DNA of 64,000 bases from Acidovorax sp. RAC01 (GCF_001714725.1 NZ_CP016447.1:434001-498000), one strand, 5' to 3'. Counted from the first letter of the stretch, positions 16,671 to 26,454 are shown. Notes: generated by a model not told the origin, from the letters alone. Numbers and translations are program-made.

Positions 16671-17948
16671 ATGCGCGCGGCACTCTGGCTTTTGGCGTTG
16701 TTCGGTGTGGCGGTGGCCGCAGCCCTGTTTGCGGGTAACAACCAGGGCACGGTCACGCTCTACTGGCCGCCCTACCGCATCGACCTGTCGCTCAACATGG
16801 TGGTGCTGCTGCTGGTAGGCAGCTTTGTCACGCTGTACGCCGCACTGCGCGCCCTGGCTGCGCTGCTGGAACTGCCCCGGCAGGCCCGGCGCTGGCGCCT
16901 GCAGCAAAAAGAGCGCGCCATGCACGCGTCGCTGCTCGACGCCCTCACGCACATGCTGGGCGGGCGCTTCATCCGCTCGCGCAAGGCCGCAGCGGCCGCG
17001 CTGGCGCAAGAGCACGCGCTGGCTGCCGCCAACGAGCCCTTGCCCCATGCGCGCCAGCTGCGCGCGCTCTCGCACATGATTGCCGCCGAGGCCTCGCACG
17101 CGCTGCAGGACCGCGCCACGCGCGAATCGCACCTGCGCGATGCCCTGCAGGAGTCGCCCCTGCGCGGCACGGTGATGGAGCAGGAGTTGCGCGAAGGCGC
17201 GCAGATGCGGGCCGCCCGCTGGTCGCTGGACGACCGCGACGCCAGCGCTGCCCTGGATCGCCTGACCGAACTGCCCCAGGGCGCCGCGCGCCGCACGCTG
17301 GCGCTGCGCATCAAGCTCAAGGCCACGCGCCTTGCACACCAGACGCGCGAGGCGCTGGACACGGCCCGCCTGCTGGGCAAGCACCGGGCGTTTTCGCCCA
17401 GCGCGGCGCAAAGCATCGTGCGCGGCCTGGCCACCGAGCTGATCAACAGCGCGCACGACACGGCCCAGCTACAACAGATCTGGCAGTCGCTCGAATCATC
17501 GGAACGCCAGATGCCCGAGATCGCCATCCACGCCGCCCAGCGCCTGGCGCTGCTGGGGGGCGAAAGCGCGCAGGTGCGTTCTTGGCTGCTCCCCGTATGG
17601 GAACGGCTGGTGAACACGCCCGATGCGCTGGCCGAGCAGCACGCCCTGAAGCTGGTGCGCGCGCTGGAGGCGGGCCTGGGTGCCATCGACGCCCCCTGGC
17701 TGGCCCGCATCGAGGCGGCCCAGCAGGCCAATCCCCGCGACGCGCGCCTGCAGTACCTGGCGGGCATGGCGTGCCTCAAGCGCCAGCTGTGGGGCAAGGC
17801 GCAACAGCTGCTCACACAGTCGGCCCAGCAACTGGCCGACACGGGCCTGCGCGCCAGCGCCTGGCGCCACCTGGCCGAGCTGGCCGAGCAGCGCGGCGAC
17901 GCTGCCGCAGCGGCCGCTGCCTGGAAGATGGCGGCCCTGGGCCAGTAG
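16671..17948 (+). CDS. hemY: HemY protein (TPR-like, inner membrane)
   Basis: 425 residues with two N-terminal membrane helices ('LWLLALFGVAVAAALFAG' and 'MVVLLLVGSFVTLYAAL') separated by the family-typical 'GTVTLYWPPYRIDLS', then an alpha-helical TPR-like domain ('RKAAAAALAQEHALAAANE', 'LQYLAGMACLKRQLWGKAQQLL'). This is the proteobacterial HemY of the hemCDXY operon, not the protoporphyrinogen oxidase of the same name in Bacillus. Role in heme synthesis is unclear. ATG 16671 sits two codons before the first helix; no strong ribosome binding site is seen, perhaps because the repeat was inserted in the spacer. Confidence 0.9.
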   Translation: MRAALWLLALFGVAVAAALFAGNNQGTVTLYWPPYRIDLSLNMVVLLLVGSFVTLYAALRALAALLELPRQARRWRLQQKERAMHASLLDALTHMLGGRFIRSRKAAAAALAQEHALAAANEPLPHARQLRALSHMIAAEASHALQDRATRESHLRDALQESPLRGTVMEQELREGAQMRAARWSLDDRDASAALDRLTELPQGAARRTLALRIKLKATRLAHQTREALDTARLLGKHRAFSPSAAQSIVRGLATELINSAHDTAQLQQIWQSLESSERQMPEIAIHAAQRLALLGGESAQVRSWLLPVWERLVNTPDALAEQHALKLVRALEAGLGAIDAPWLARIEAAQQANPRDARLQYLAGMACLKRQLWGKAQQLLTQSAQQLADTGLRASAWRHLAELAEQRGDAAAAAAAWKMAALGQ

Positions 17949-18325
17949 CCCACTGGCCCGAGCGGCGAGCTTGGCTCGCGCGACCCACGCATTTGTCGCA
18001 GGCACAGCCGCGTGGCCCCGGCAAGCACCGCTGCAGCACCCGCACCCGATCAGCCGCTGCGCTGAACCTGTCTTTTTGCGCCTTCCATTGCACTGGACCC
18101 ACGCCGCCCCGCGGCGTTTTCAACGCGCGAACATTACGTTACTTTGATGACGCACCCCACTTCATTTCAGATATTTTGAATTGAAGCATCAATACGCCTG
18201 AAACGCCGGTCGGCAGCCGGTTCCTACACTGCCTGCATCCCTGTTGTTGGGCTGCCCGGCGCAACCCGCAACGGCCACCCAGGGTGCATTGCCAGCACCC
18301 CTGCCTTCCCCCGTCAACCCGACCC
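17949..18325 (+). other. 377-base spacer with a terminator and an AT-rich promoter-like part
   Basis: The first part holds the hairpin at 18101-18121. From about 18131 to 18200 the sequence is distinctly AT-rich and is the likely promoter region of the cytochrome b561 gene. I see no gene. Confidence 0.45.
18101..18121 (+). terminator. Intrinsic terminator downstream of hemY
   Basis: ACGCCGC pairs with GCGGCGT around a CCC loop and is followed by TTTTC. It lies about 150 bases after hemY and before the AT-rich promoter region of the next gene. Confidence 0.6.
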
Positions 18326-18904
18326 ATGACCCTTGCCGTGAAAAACCCTGCCAACCCAAGCCCCCGCTACACCGGCACCGCCATCCTGCTGCACTGGGTG
18401 CTGGGCGCGGCCATCCTCGGGCTGCTGGGCGTGGGCATCTACATGACGGGGCTGCCGTTCTCGCCGCAGCGGCTCAAGCTGTACAACTGGCACAAGTGGG
18501 CAGGGGTCACGCTGCTGGCACTGTCGGCGCTGCGCCTGCTGTGGCGCCTCACGCACCGGCCGCCCGCGCTGCCCGATGCCATTGCCCGCACCATGCCTGG
18601 CTGGCAAAAGCTGGCGCACCACGGCACGCACTTTGCGCTGTATTCGCTGTTCTTTGCCGTGCCATTGATCGGCTGGGCCTACAGCTCGGCGGCCGGCTTC
18701 CCCATCGTGTTCCTGGGGCTGTGGCAACTGCCTGACTTCGTACCGGTGAGCAAAGAGCTGGCAGACGCCATCAAGCCCTGGCACCAGTACACCGCCTTTG
18801 CGTTGGGCGGGCTGGTGCTGCTGCATGTGGCGGCAGCGCTCAAACACCAATGGGTGGACCGCGATGGTCTGCTCCACCGCATGCTGCCGGGCAAACGCGG
18901 TTGA
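18326..18904 (+). CDS. Cytochrome b561-type membrane electron carrier
   Basis: 192-residue four-helix di-heme b protein that moves electrons between the quinone pool and a periplasmic partner. Candidate heme-ligand histidines lie in 'AILLHWVLGA', 'NWHKWAGV', 'AHHGTHFALY' and 'HQYTAFALGGLVLLHVAAAL', one or more per helix as in the family. The ATG at 18326 places the first helix about 20 residues in. Two YceI genes follow on the same strand (97 bases away), a known partnership: YceI/b561 pairs are thought to handle isoprenoid quinones or superoxide. The partnership here is inferred from order. Confidence 0.9.
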   Translation: MTLAVKNPANPSPRYTGTAILLHWVLGAAILGLLGVGIYMTGLPFSPQRLKLYNWHKWAGVTLLALSALRLLWRLTHRPPALPDAIARTMPGWQKLAHHGTHFALYSLFFAVPLIGWAYSSAAGFPIVFLGLWQLPDFVPVSKELADAIKPWHQYTAFALGGLVLLHVAAALKHQWVDRDGLLHRMLPGKRG

Positions 18905-19001
18905 ACGCTGCAGGCACCTTGCGCACACCGGCTCATCCAGCCCCGGCCTTCGTCCCCCTCATCCGCCCTTCCTTTTTGATTGCGCCTTCGGAGTTAGCAC
19001 C

Positions 19002-19577
19002 ATGCAAGCCTTGACCCTTATCACCCGCCTGTCTGTGGCCAGCGCCCTCCTGCTGGGCAGCCACGTTGCCCTGGCCCAGCAGCAGCTGGTACCCGCCCAG
19101 AGCGAGGTGCAATTCACCGCCCGCCAGATGGGCGTGCCGCTCGATGGCCACTTCAAAAAGTTCAGCGCCCAGGTGGCGTTTGACCCGGCCAAGCTGGCTA
19201 CCAGCAAGATCACCTTCACCGTGGATACCGGCAGCGCCACGCTGGGTTCGCGCGAGACCGACGCCGAGCTGCCCAAGCCCACCTGGTTCAACGTGCCCAA
19301 GTTCCCGCAGGCCACGTTCGAATCAACCAGCATCAAGGCGCTGGGCGGCGGCAAGTTTGAAGTGGCGGGCAAGCTGACCATCAAGGGCAACGCACAAAAC
19401 GTCGTCGCGCCCGTCACCCTCACGCAAAGCGGCACCGTGACCACGGCCGCCGGCTCGCTGCCCATCAAGCGGCTGGCGTTCAAGATTGGCGAGAACGAGT
19501 GGGCCGACACCTCGATGGTGGCCGACGACGTGCTCGTGAAGTTCAAGCTGGCGCTGACGGGCGTGGGCAAGATTTGA
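19002..19577 (+). CDS. Periplasmic YceI-family lipocalin-like protein, first copy
   Basis: 191 residues with a signal peptide ending 'HVALA' before 'QQQLVPAQSEVQFTARQMGV'. The mature chain follows the YceI beta-barrel pattern ('FDPAKLATSKITFTVDTGSATLG', 'PTWFNVPKFPQATFES', 'GKLTIKGNAQNVVAPVTL', 'IGENEWADTSMVADDVLVKFKLAL'). YceI proteins bind polyisoprenoid or amphiphilic ligands. GGAG at 18990 is correctly spaced from the ATG and decides this start over the longer open frame. Transcribed with the upstream b561 gene. Confidence 0.92.
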   Translation: MQALTLITRLSVASALLLGSHVALAQQQLVPAQSEVQFTARQMGVPLDGHFKKFSAQVAFDPAKLATSKITFTVDTGSATLGSRETDAELPKPTWFNVPKFPQATFESTSIKALGGGKFEVAGKLTIKGNAQNVVAPVTLTQSGTVTTAAGSLPIKRLAFKIGENEWADTSMVADDVLVKFKLALTGVGKI

Positions 19578-19680
19578 TGCACCCCCTGAGTCGCTTCGCG
19601 CCTTCCCCCTCTCTCGCATTGCTGCGCAATGCGGGAGGGGGACGCAGCCCTCGCTGCGGGGCGGCCCTTGCTTGGCTGCC
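19576..19680 (+). repeat. Palindromic GC-rich repeat, copy c, between the two YceI genes
   Basis: The longest copy. It holds CGCTTCGCG, then a strong hairpin at 19605-19641 (CCCCCTCTC..GCATTGC paired with GCAATGC..GGAGGGGG), then CTCGCTGCGGGGCGGCCC. It starts at the end of the first yceI gene. The strong stem could protect or end the upstream transcript. Confidence 0.7.
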
Positions 19681-19776
19681 CTGACGGGCGCCGCGCCAGT
19701 TCCCCATGCAGCGCCGAATCGAATCGCTGCTTTTTCCTTCTCCCTTTTTTCCCGCAACCCTTCCAGGAGTTTTCAC

Positions 19777-20355
19777 ATGCGCAAGTCCCTGTTCTCCCTG
19801 CTCGCCGTGGCTGCTGCCACCGCCATGACCGCTGGTGCCGCCCAGGCCGCACCGTATGCCATCGACCCCACGCACACGTTCGTGACGTTCGAGATCAGCC
19901 ACTTTGGCGCCACCACCAACCGTGGCCGTTTCGACAAGAAGCAGGGCACCGTGGACTTTGACCGCGCGGCCAAGACCGGCAAGGTGGACATCACCATCGA
20001 CACCACGTCGGTCAACACTGGCACGCCCGCGTTCGACAAGCACCTGCAAAGCGCCGACCTGTTCGACGCCGCCAAGCACCCCACCATCAAGTTCGTGTCC
20101 GACAAGTTCACGTTCAGCGGCGACAAGGTCAGCGAAGTGACCGGCCAGCTCACGCTGCTGGGCAAGACAGGCCCTGTCACGCTCAAGTCCACGCAGTTCG
20201 CCTGCTACGACAGCCCCATGCTCAAGCGCGAAGTGTGCGGTGGCGACTTTGAGACCACCATCGACCGCACCCAGTGGGGCATGAACTACGGCGTGGAGTG
20301 GGGCTTCCCCAAGAACGTTCGCCTGGTGATCCAGATCGAAGCCGTCAAGCAGTAA
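19777..20355 (+). CDS. Periplasmic YceI-family lipocalin-like protein, second copy
   Basis: 192 residues, signal peptide ending 'GAAQA' before 'APYAIDPTHTFVTFEISHFGATTNRGRF', the canonical YceI opening. Later blocks 'VDFDRAAKTGKVDITIDTTSVNTG', 'LQSADLFDAAKHPTIKFVS' and 'VTGQLTLLGKTGPVTLKS' are all present, as is a conserved cysteine pair region ('FACYDSPMLKREVCGG'). AGGAG lies seven bases before the ATG. It is closer to the E. coli YceI pattern than the first copy, so the two are diverged paralogues and probably bind different ligands. A terminator follows. Confidence 0.93.
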   Translation: MRKSLFSLLAVAAATAMTAGAAQAAPYAIDPTHTFVTFEISHFGATTNRGRFDKKQGTVDFDRAAKTGKVDITIDTTSVNTGTPAFDKHLQSADLFDAAKHPTIKFVSDKFTFSGDKVSEVTGQLTLLGKTGPVTLKSTQFACYDSPMLKREVCGGDFETTIDRTQWGMNYGVEWGFPKNVRLVIQIEAVKQ

Positions 20356-20398
20356 ACACGGCGCGCACGCCCGGCACATGCCGGGTGTTTACGCAGAA

Positions 20399-20430
20399 GC
20401 CACCGCGGCGGCAACGCCCGGTGGCTTTTT
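20399..20430 (+). terminator. Intrinsic terminator after the second yceI gene
   Basis: GCCACCG pairs with CGGTGGC around a GC-rich loop and is followed directly by TTTTT. It closes the b561-yceI-yceI unit. Confidence 0.8.
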
Positions 20431-20499
20431 GCATGGCGCACGCATGCGGACCATGCCACCCACCCGTGGCGCAGCCAGGCAAAAGCGCATGAAATTAAC

Positions 20500-20529
20500 T
20501 TAACGTAAATCAATTACGAATAGTAGAAT
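20500..20529 (+). promoter_or_regulatory. Possible sigma-70 promoter of the VOC gene
   Basis: An AT-rich island in GC-rich surroundings. TTAACG (20500-20505) and TAGAAT (20524-20529) are 18 bases apart, and the gene starts 26 bases later. Prediction by eye only. Confidence 0.4.
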
Positions 20530-20555
20530 AACGCCATCATTCGATGGAGACCTGC

Positions 20556-21176
20556 ATGACCCCCGTTGCCAAGCCAGACCTCGCCACCCTGCCCGCACCT
20601 GCCGCCATCCAGCAGTTGCACCACTACGCCTACAAGGCCCGCGATGCAGAAGAGACACGGCAGTTCTACGAAGACATCCTGGGCCTGCCGCTGTACCACA
20701 TCATCCAGAGCGACTATGTGCCCAGCACCGGCGAATACTGCCCCTACACGCACTTCTTCTTTCGCCTCAAAGACGGCTCGTTCATCGCCTTCTTTGACCT
20801 GGGCGACGACGTGAAGGCCGAGCCCTCGCCCAACACGCCGCTGTGGGTCAACCACATTTCCTTTCGCGTGGACACGGTGCAGGAGCTGCAGAACACCAAG
20901 GCGCGTCTGGAGGCCCACGGCATCGAGGTGCTGGGCGTGACCGACCACCACATCTTCAAGAGCATCTACTTCTTCGACCCCAACGGCATCCGCCTGGAAC
21001 TGACGGCCCAGCTGGCCAACGAAGAGCAGATGGCCAAGGACAGCACCGTGGCCCACGCCCGCCTGGCCGAGTGGACGGCCCGCAAGGAACAGTGGCGCAA
21101 GGAGCGCGCCGAAGGCAAGGTGGCAGCGCCCCTGAAGCCCCAGCAAAACGACCGGCCGGAGTTTGTGCGGGCCTGA
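20556..21176 (+). CDS. VOC-family (glyoxalase/extradiol-dioxygenase-like) protein
   Basis: 206-residue protein with one vicinal-oxygen-chelate module pair: 'LHHYAYKARDAEETRQFYEDILGLPLYH' and 'VNHISFRVDTVQELQNTKARLEAHGIEV', ending 'YFFDPNGIRLELTAQ'. The metal ligands expected in the family (His of 'HHYAYK', His of 'NHISF', Glu of 'RLELTA') are present. The C-terminal 40 residues are charged and unusual. Substrate is unknown; members include dioxygenases, lyases and resistance proteins. GGAGA five bases before ATG 20556 favours it over the ATG at 20544. Confidence 0.82.
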   Translation: MTPVAKPDLATLPAPAAIQQLHHYAYKARDAEETRQFYEDILGLPLYHIIQSDYVPSTGEYCPYTHFFFRLKDGSFIAFFDLGDDVKAEPSPNTPLWVNHISFRVDTVQELQNTKARLEAHGIEVLGVTDHHIFKSIYFFDPNGIRLELTAQLANEEQMAKDSTVAHARLAEWTARKEQWRKERAEGKVAAPLKPQQNDRPEFVRA

Positions 21177-21571
21177 GCAGGGCCCCGCCGCGGGTGCAGC
21201 GGCGATTTTCAAGTAAAAACGGCCTTCAGGGCATGCTTCATAAGCATTTGTTGCTATTTATTTGATAGCATCGAATGTACAAGGCTTTGCAGGCCCTGCA
21301 AGAACTGCCTTGTCCGCTCCAACGCAATCTGCGCAGTCAGCGCACCTCGTTGCGATGGGCAGGTTTCAGGCAGCCCCTGATGAACCATCACCGCTCGGCT
21401 GGCAGCGGTCGGGCCACGCCAGCAGGCACGTCCCCCGGCCCATAATGCCCCGCCCCAAGCCTGCCGGGCGCGCCCCGCTGCGCGGCGTGCCGCTCCCTTA
21501 AAATGGCCGGTTCATTCTTCTGACCAGCGAGGCACGCCCCAGCGGCCTGCCCGCCTCACCGCCCTACCCCC
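21177..21571. other. 395-base spacer before valS, contains one dispersed repeat
   Basis: Apart from the repeat at 21207-21270 I see no gene, no riboswitch and no T-box-like leader. The promoter of valS must lie here; TTAAAATGG near 21498 is a weak candidate for part of it. Confidence 0.4.
21207..21270 (+). repeat. Dispersed 65-bp repeat, copy B
   Basis: Starts TTTCAAGTAAAAACGGCCTTC, ends TTGCTATTTATTTGATAGCA; the AAAAACGGCC and GATAGC anchors align with the other copies. It lies just after the VOC gene. Confidence 0.55.
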
Positions 21572-24493
21572 ATGAGCACGCCCCTGCACCAACCCGGCCT
21601 TGAAAGCCTGTCCAAGTCGTTTGAACCCGCTGCGCTGGAAGCCCACTGGGGCCCCGAATGGGAAAAGCGCGGGTATGGCACCGCAGGCCACCGCGGCACG
21701 GGCGCTGCGCAGGCGGGCGAACCGGCGTTTTCCATCCAGCTGCCGCCGCCCAACGTGACGGGCACGCTGCACATGGGCCATGCGTTCAACCAGACGATCA
21801 TGGACAGCCTCACGCGCTACCACCGCATGCGCGGCTTCAACACCGTCTGGGTGCCGGGCACCGACCACGCCGGCATCGCCACACAGATCGTGGTGGAGCG
21901 CCAGCTGCAAGAGCAAGGCATCAGCCGCTACGACATGGGCCCCACCCCGCCCGAGGCACGCAAGAACTTCGTGAGCAAGGTGTGGGAGTGGAAGGAAAAG
22001 TCGGGCAACACCATCACCACGCAGATGCGCCGCATGGGCGACAGCGTGGACTGGAGCCGCGAGTACTTCACCATGGACGACAAGCTCAGCAGCGTCGTCA
22101 CCGAAACCTTTGTGCGCCTGTACGAGCAGGGCCTCATCTACCGCGGCAAGCGCCTGGTGAACTGGGACCCGAAGCTGCAGTCCGCCGTGTCGGACCTGGA
22201 AGTCGAGAGCGAGGAAAAAGACGGCTGGCTGTGGCACATCGCCTACCCCCTGGCCGACGGAACGGGCAGCCTGACGGTGGCCACCACCCGGCCCGAGACC
22301 ATGCTGGGCGACGTGGCGCTGATGGTGCACCCCGAGGACACGCGCTACACGCACCTCATCGGCAAGATGGTCAACCTGCCGCTGTGCGACCGCCAGATTC
22401 CGGTGATCGCCGACGAGTACGTGGACAAGGAGTTCGGCACGGGCGTGGTGAAGGTGACGCCTGCGCACGACCAGAACGACTACGCCGTGGGCCAGCGCCA
22501 CAAGCTGCCCATGATTGTGGTGCTGACACTGCAGGCCACCATCAACGAGAACGCGCCCGCCAAGTACCAGGGCATGGACCGCTTCGTGGCCCGCAAGGCC
22601 GTGGTGGCCGACCTGGAAGCCATTGGCGCGCTGGTCGAGGTGAAAAAGCACAAGCTCATGGTGCCCATCTGCACCCGCACCGGCCAGGTGATCGAGCCCA
22701 TGCTGACCGACCAGTGGTTCGTGGCCATGAGCAAGGTGTCCGACCAGGACCCCACAGGCAAGAGCATTGCGCAAAAGGCCATCGATGCCGTGGCCAGCGG
22801 CGATGTGAAGTTCGTGCCCGAGAACTGGGTGAACACCTACAACCAGTGGATGAACAACATCCAGGACTGGTGCATCAGCCGCCAGCTGTGGTGGGGCCAC
22901 CAGATTCCGGCCTGGTACGACGAAGACGGCAACGTGATCGTGGCCCGTGACGAAGCCGAGGCCCAGGCCAAGGCCCCGGGCAAAAAGCTGCGCCGCGATG
23001 AGGACGTGCTGGACACCTGGTACTCGTCCGCCCTCGTGCCCTTCAGCACCATGGGCTGGCCCAACCAGGGCGACAGCGCCACCGACGACTTCAACCTGTA
23101 CCTGCCCAGCACCGTGCTGGTCACGGGCTACGACATCATCTTCTTCTGGGTGGCCCGGATGATCATGATGACCACGCACTTCACGGGCCGCGTGCCGTTC
23201 AAGCACGTGTACATCCACGGCCTGGTGCGCGACGCGCAAGGCAAGAAGATGTCGAAGTCCGAAGGCAACGTGCTCGACCCGGTGGACCTGATCGACGGCA
23301 TTGCGCTGGAGCCGCTGCTGGACAAGCGCACCACCGGCCTGCGCAAGCCCGAGACCGCGCCCACCGTGCGCAAGAACACGCAAAAGGAATTCCCCGAGGG
23401 CATCCCGGCCTATGGCGCCGATGCGCTGCGCTTCACCTTTGCGGCGCTGGCAAGCCTGGGCCGCAGCATCAACTTCGACAGCAAGCGCTGCGAGGGCTAC
23501 CGCAATTTCTGCAACAAGCTTTGGAACGCCAGCCGCTTTGTGCTGATGAACTGCGAAGGCCTGGACTGCGGCCTGAAAGAGCACACCAAGGCAGAGTGCC
23601 AGCCCGGCGGCAGCGCCCATGGCTACATGCAGTTCAGCCAGGCCGACCGCTGGATCAACTCGCTGCTGCAAAAGACCGAGGCCGAGGTGGAAAAGGGCTT
23701 TGCCGAGTACCGCCTGGACAACGTGGCCAACACGATTTACGACTTTGTCTGGAACGAGTACTGCGACTGGTATCTGGAGATCGCCAAGGTGCAGATCCAG
23801 AATGGCATGAACCACGAAGACCCCCAAGTGGGTCTGGCCCAGCAGCGCGCCACCCGCCGCACGCTGATTCGCACGCTCGAAGCCATCCTGCGCCTGGCCC
23901 ACCCCATCATCCCGTTCATCACCGAAGCACTGTGGCAGACCGTGGCACCCGTGGCCGGAATTGCAGGCGAGTCCGTCAGCATCGCCCGCTACCCGCAGGC
24001 CCAGCCCGAGAAGATCGACGACGCCGCGATCGCCCACATGGCCCGCGTCAAGGGCCTGGTGGACACCTGCCGGGCCCTGCGCGGCGAGATGAATGTGTCG
24101 CCCTCCACCCGCCTGCCCTTGTACGTGGTGGGCGATGCCGACTTCATGCGCGGCGTGGCCCCGGTGCTGCAGGCGCTGGCCAAGCTCAGCGAGGTCAAGG
24201 TGTTTGACGACGAGGCCGCCTGGGCCGCAGCCGCCCAGGCCGCGCCTGTGGCCGTGGTGGGCGAGGCGCGCATGTGCCTGTTCATGGAGATCGACGTGGC
24301 GGCCGAAAAGGCCCGCCTGTCCAAGGAAGCGGCGCGCATCGAGGGCGAAATCACCAAGGCCAACGCCAAGCTCGGCAACGAGGCCTTTGTGGCCAAGGCC
24401 CCCGCTGCCGTGCTGGACCAGGAGCGCAAGCGCGTGGCCGACTTCACGGCCACCCTCGGCAGATTGCGCGATCAGCTGACACGGCTGGGCTGA
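21572..24493 (+). CDS. valS: Valine--tRNA ligase
   Basis: Cytosolic class I aminoacyl-tRNA synthetase that charges tRNA-Val. The 973 residues are full length. The HIGH-type motif is 'TLHMGHAF' (about residue 65), the editing domain runs through '[17 protein letters not shown]' and '[17 protein letters not shown]', and KMSKS is at residues 559-563. The C-terminal '[36 protein letters not shown]' is the ValS tRNA-binding coiled coil. The ATG at 21572 gives the normal N-terminus. Confidence 0.98.
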   Translation: MSTPLHQPGLESLSKSFEPAALEAHWGPEWEKRGYGTAGHRGTGAAQAGEPAFSIQLPPPNVTGTLHMGHAFNQTIMDSLTRYHRMRGFNTVWVPGTDHAGIATQIVVERQLQEQGISRYDMGPTPPEARKNFVSKVWEWKEKSGNTITTQMRRMGDSVDWSREYFTMDDKLSSVVTETFVRLYEQGLIYRGKRLVNWDPKLQSAVSDLEVESEEKDGWLWHIAYPLADGTGSLTVATTRPETMLGDVALMVHPEDTRYTHLIGKMVNLPLCDRQIPVIADEYVDKEFGTGVVKVTPAHDQNDYAVGQRHKLPMIVVLTLQATINENAPAKYQGMDRFVARKAVVADLEAIGALVEVKKHKLMVPICTRTGQVIEPMLTDQWFVAMSKVSDQDPTGKSIAQKAIDAVASGDVKFVPENWVNTYNQWMNNIQDWCISRQLWWGHQIPAWYDEDGNVIVARDEAEAQAKAPGKKLRRDEDVLDTWYSSALVPFSTMGWPNQGDSATDDFNLYLPSTVLVTGYDIIFFWVARMIMMTTHFTGRVPFKHVYIHGLVRDAQGKKMSKSEGNVLDPVDLIDGIALEPLLDKRTTGLRKPETAPTVRKNTQKEFPEGIPAYGADALRFTFAALASLGRSINFDSKRCEGYRNFCNKLWNASRFVLMNCEGLDCGLKEHTKAECQPGGSAHGYMQFSQADRWINSLLQKTEAEVEKGFAEYRLDNVANTIYDFVWNEYCDWYLEIAKVQIQNGMNHEDPQVGLAQQRATRRTLIRTLEAILRLAHPIIPFITEALWQTVAPVAGIAGESVSIARYPQAQPEKIDDAAIAHMARVKGLVDTCRALRGEMNVSPSTRLPLYVVGDADFMRGVAPVLQALAKLSEVKVFDDEAAWAAAAQAAPVAVVGEARMCLFMEIDVAAEKARLSKEAARIEGEITKANAKLGNEAFVAKAPAAVLDQERKRVADFTATLGRLRDQLTRLG

Positions 24494-24585
24494 CCGCCGG
24501 GCCATACTGGCCGCCGATTGCCTTCCACGTCCCTGCAGGGGCCGGCCCTTCTGGCCCGGCCCCTTGCACTGCCCCAAGGAAACCC

Positions 24586-25473
24586 ATGTCCGTTGTCACC
24601 ACCGTTCGCAAAGCCGTATTCCCCGTTGCCGGCCTGGGCACGCGCTTTTTGCCCGCCACCAAAGCGTCTCCCAAGGAAATGCTGCCCGTGGTCGACAAGC
24701 CGCTGATCCAGTACGCGGTGGAGGAAGCCTACGCCGCAGGCATCCGCCACATGATCTTTGTGACGGGCCGCAGCAAGCGCGCCATCGAAGACCACTTTGA
24801 CACCGCCTACGAGCTGGAAAACGAGCTGGAATCCGCCGGCAAGCACGATCTTCTGAAACTGGTGCGGTCGGTCATGCCCGACGACATGGACTGCGCCTTT
24901 GTGCGCCAGCCCCGATCACTGGGCCTGGGCCACGCCGTACTGTGCGCCGAACCGCTGGTGGGCAACGAGCCCTTTGCCGTGCTGCTGGCCGACGACCTGA
25001 TGGTGGGCCCGCAGGATGGCGAGCCCGTGCTCAAGCAGATGGCCGGGGCCTTCCGCCAGCAAGGCCGCTCGGTGATTGCCGTGCAGGAGGTGCCGGAAGA
25101 CCAGGTGCACAAATACGGCATCGTGGCGGGCGAGCCCGCGGGCGGCCCGCTGATGCGCATCGAGCGCATCGTCGAAAAGCCCAAGGCCGCCGACGCGCCC
25201 TCGCGCATGGGCGTGGCAGGCCGCTACATCCTCACGCCCGGCGTGTTCAACGAAATCCGCAACCAGCCGCGCGGCGTGGGCGGCGAGATCCAGCTCACCG
25301 ACGGCATAGCCCGCCTGATGGAGCATGAGGCGGTCTACGCCTTCCAGTACGCGGGCAAGCGCTACGACTGCGGCAGCAAGGAAGGCTTCTTGGAAGCCAC
25401 GGTAGAGCTGGCCCTGCAGCACCCGCAGGTCAGCGAACACTTCCGCGCGTACCTCAAGGGGCTGAGCCTGTAA
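24586..25473 (+). CDS. galU: UTP--glucose-1-phosphate uridylyltransferase
   Basis: Makes UDP-glucose from UTP and glucose-1-phosphate for polysaccharide and lipopolysaccharide synthesis. The 295-residue product has the nucleotidyltransferase loop '[24 protein letters not shown]', then '[20 protein letters not shown]', 'VLLADDLM' and '[13 protein letters not shown]'. AAGGAAA five bases upstream of ATG 24586 fixes the start over the longer open frame. It lies 92 bases after valS and is closed by a terminator. Confidence 0.97.
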   Translation: MSVVTTVRKAVFPVAGLGTRFLPATKASPKEMLPVVDKPLIQYAVEEAYAAGIRHMIFVTGRSKRAIEDHFDTAYELENELESAGKHDLLKLVRSVMPDDMDCAFVRQPRSLGLGHAVLCAEPLVGNEPFAVLLADDLMVGPQDGEPVLKQMAGAFRQQGRSVIAVQEVPEDQVHKYGIVAGEPAGGPLMRIERIVEKPKAADAPSRMGVAGRYILTPGVFNEIRNQPRGVGGEIQLTDGIARLMEHEAVYAFQYAGKRYDCGSKEGFLEATVELALQHPQVSEHFRAYLKGLSL

Positions 25474-25520
25474 GGCGCTGCAGCCACGCCAGCGCGTACC
25501 GTTGATTCGGGTGCGCCCAT

Positions 25521-25566
25521 AAAAAATCCTCCGCCAGCAGCCCGCGCTGCTCCGGAGGATTTGTTT
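25521..25566. terminator. Bidirectional terminator between galU and the TusA-like gene
   Basis: AATCCTCCG pairs with CGGAGGATT; the hairpin has an A-run on its left and TTTGTTTT on its right, so it can stop transcripts from both sides of the convergent pair. Confidence 0.85.
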
Positions 25567-25629
25567 TGGGGGCTGGGGGGTGCAGGGCTCGGGCCGCAGA
25601 CTGCAGGGTCTGCCTGCCCCTGCACCCGC

Positions 25630-25857
25630 TCAGCGGCGGCGCAGCACGTGGATGAATTCCTCGCCCACCGTCTGCTGCTCGACCAGCTCATTGCCCGTCT
25701 GCTTGGCAAAGGCAACAAAGTCGCGCAGCGAGCCGTTGTCGGTGGCCACCACCTTCAGCAGCTCGCCGCTGGCCATGTCCGACAGTGCCTTCTTGGCCTT
25801 GAGGATGGGCAGCGGGCAGTTCAGGCCGCGGGTATCGATTTCTTTGTGGATGTGCAT
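25630..25857 (-). CDS. TusA/SirA-family sulfurtransferase
   Basis: 75-residue protein of the TusA fold. The family signature 'DTRGLNCPLPILKAKKAL' gives the CPxP motif at residues 14-17, whose cysteine carries persulfide sulfur in TusA. TusA feeds sulfur to tRNA thiolation and other pathways; YedF-like members have other, unclear roles, and the sequence does not tell which this is. It is followed upstream on the same strand (23 bases) by a Nudix gene and then cysM, so the three may form one unit with a loose sulfur theme. Confidence 0.9.
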   Translation of the reverse strand: MHIHKEIDTRGLNCPLPILKAKKALSDMASGELLKVVATDNGSLRDFVAFAKQTGNELVEQQTVGEEFIHVLRRR

Positions 25858-25880
25858 GTTGGTCAGCTCATGGGTCGTGT

Positions 25881-26450
25881 TCAGTTCTTGGGCAGCGCGG
25901 CATCCAGGCCGCGGCGCCGTTCCTCATTTTCCTCTTTGGTGAAGAAAACCGGCTCGTGCCCCCGCGTGCGCAGCCAGTCTGCCAGCGCATAGCCCGTGCC
26001 CGCAGGCCAGCAGCGCAGGTCGGGCAGGTCGTACAGGCGGTAGTCCACCAGCTCGGGCGACAGCCGCACCTCGCCCGTTGCGACCACATGGTAGGCAATG
26101 ATGACCTGGTTCATGCGCATGAATTCGTAGGCTCCCACCAGCGTGGTAGCCTGCACTTCCAGGTTGGTTTCTTCCTTCACCTCGCGGACAATGCCCTCCT
26201 GCGGCGACTCGCCGGCCTCCATGAAGCCGGTGATCAGCGCAAACATCTTGCCCGGCCAGGCAGCATTGCGGGCCAGCAACACCTTGCCGTCCACTTCCAC
26301 AATCGCGGCGAGCACTGGCGTGGGGTTGTTCCAGTGCGTCCAGCTGCAAGCGGGGCAGCGCAGCCGCTCCTTGTCGCCGCCGTCTTCCGCCAGGGTGATG
26401 GGCTGCAACCCGGTGCCGCAGTGGGTGCAAAAGCGCGTCTCGTAGTGCAT
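25881..26450 (-). CDS. Nudix hydrolase with N-terminal zinc ribbon (NudC-like)
   Basis: Hydrolyses a nucleoside diphosphate linked to another group. Residues 1-40 form a zinc ribbon with cysteines at 8, 11, 32 and 35, as in NADH pyrophosphatases. The Nudix box spans residues 75-97: G75, E81, R89, E90, E93 and E94 are in place, while the usual glycine near the end is Asn96. At 189 residues it lacks the extra N-terminal domain of E. coli NudC. Likely substrates are NADH, ADP-ribose or similar; not resolved by sequence. Confidence 0.87.
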   Translation of the reverse strand: MHYETRFCTHCGTGLQPITLAEDGGDKERLRCPACSWTHWNNPTPVLAAIVEVDGKVLLARNAAWPGKMFALITGFMEAGESPQEGIVREVKEETNLEVQATTLVGAYEFMRMNQVIIAYHVVATGEVRLSPELVDYRLYDLPDLRCWPAGTGYALADWLRTRGHEPVFFTKEENEERRRGLDAALPKN

Positions 26451-26454
26451 ATGC

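Noticed and set aside
21177..21571. T-box or other riboswitch in the valS leader
   Set aside because: No T-box core or specifier-loop pattern seen; the only structure is a dispersed repeat.
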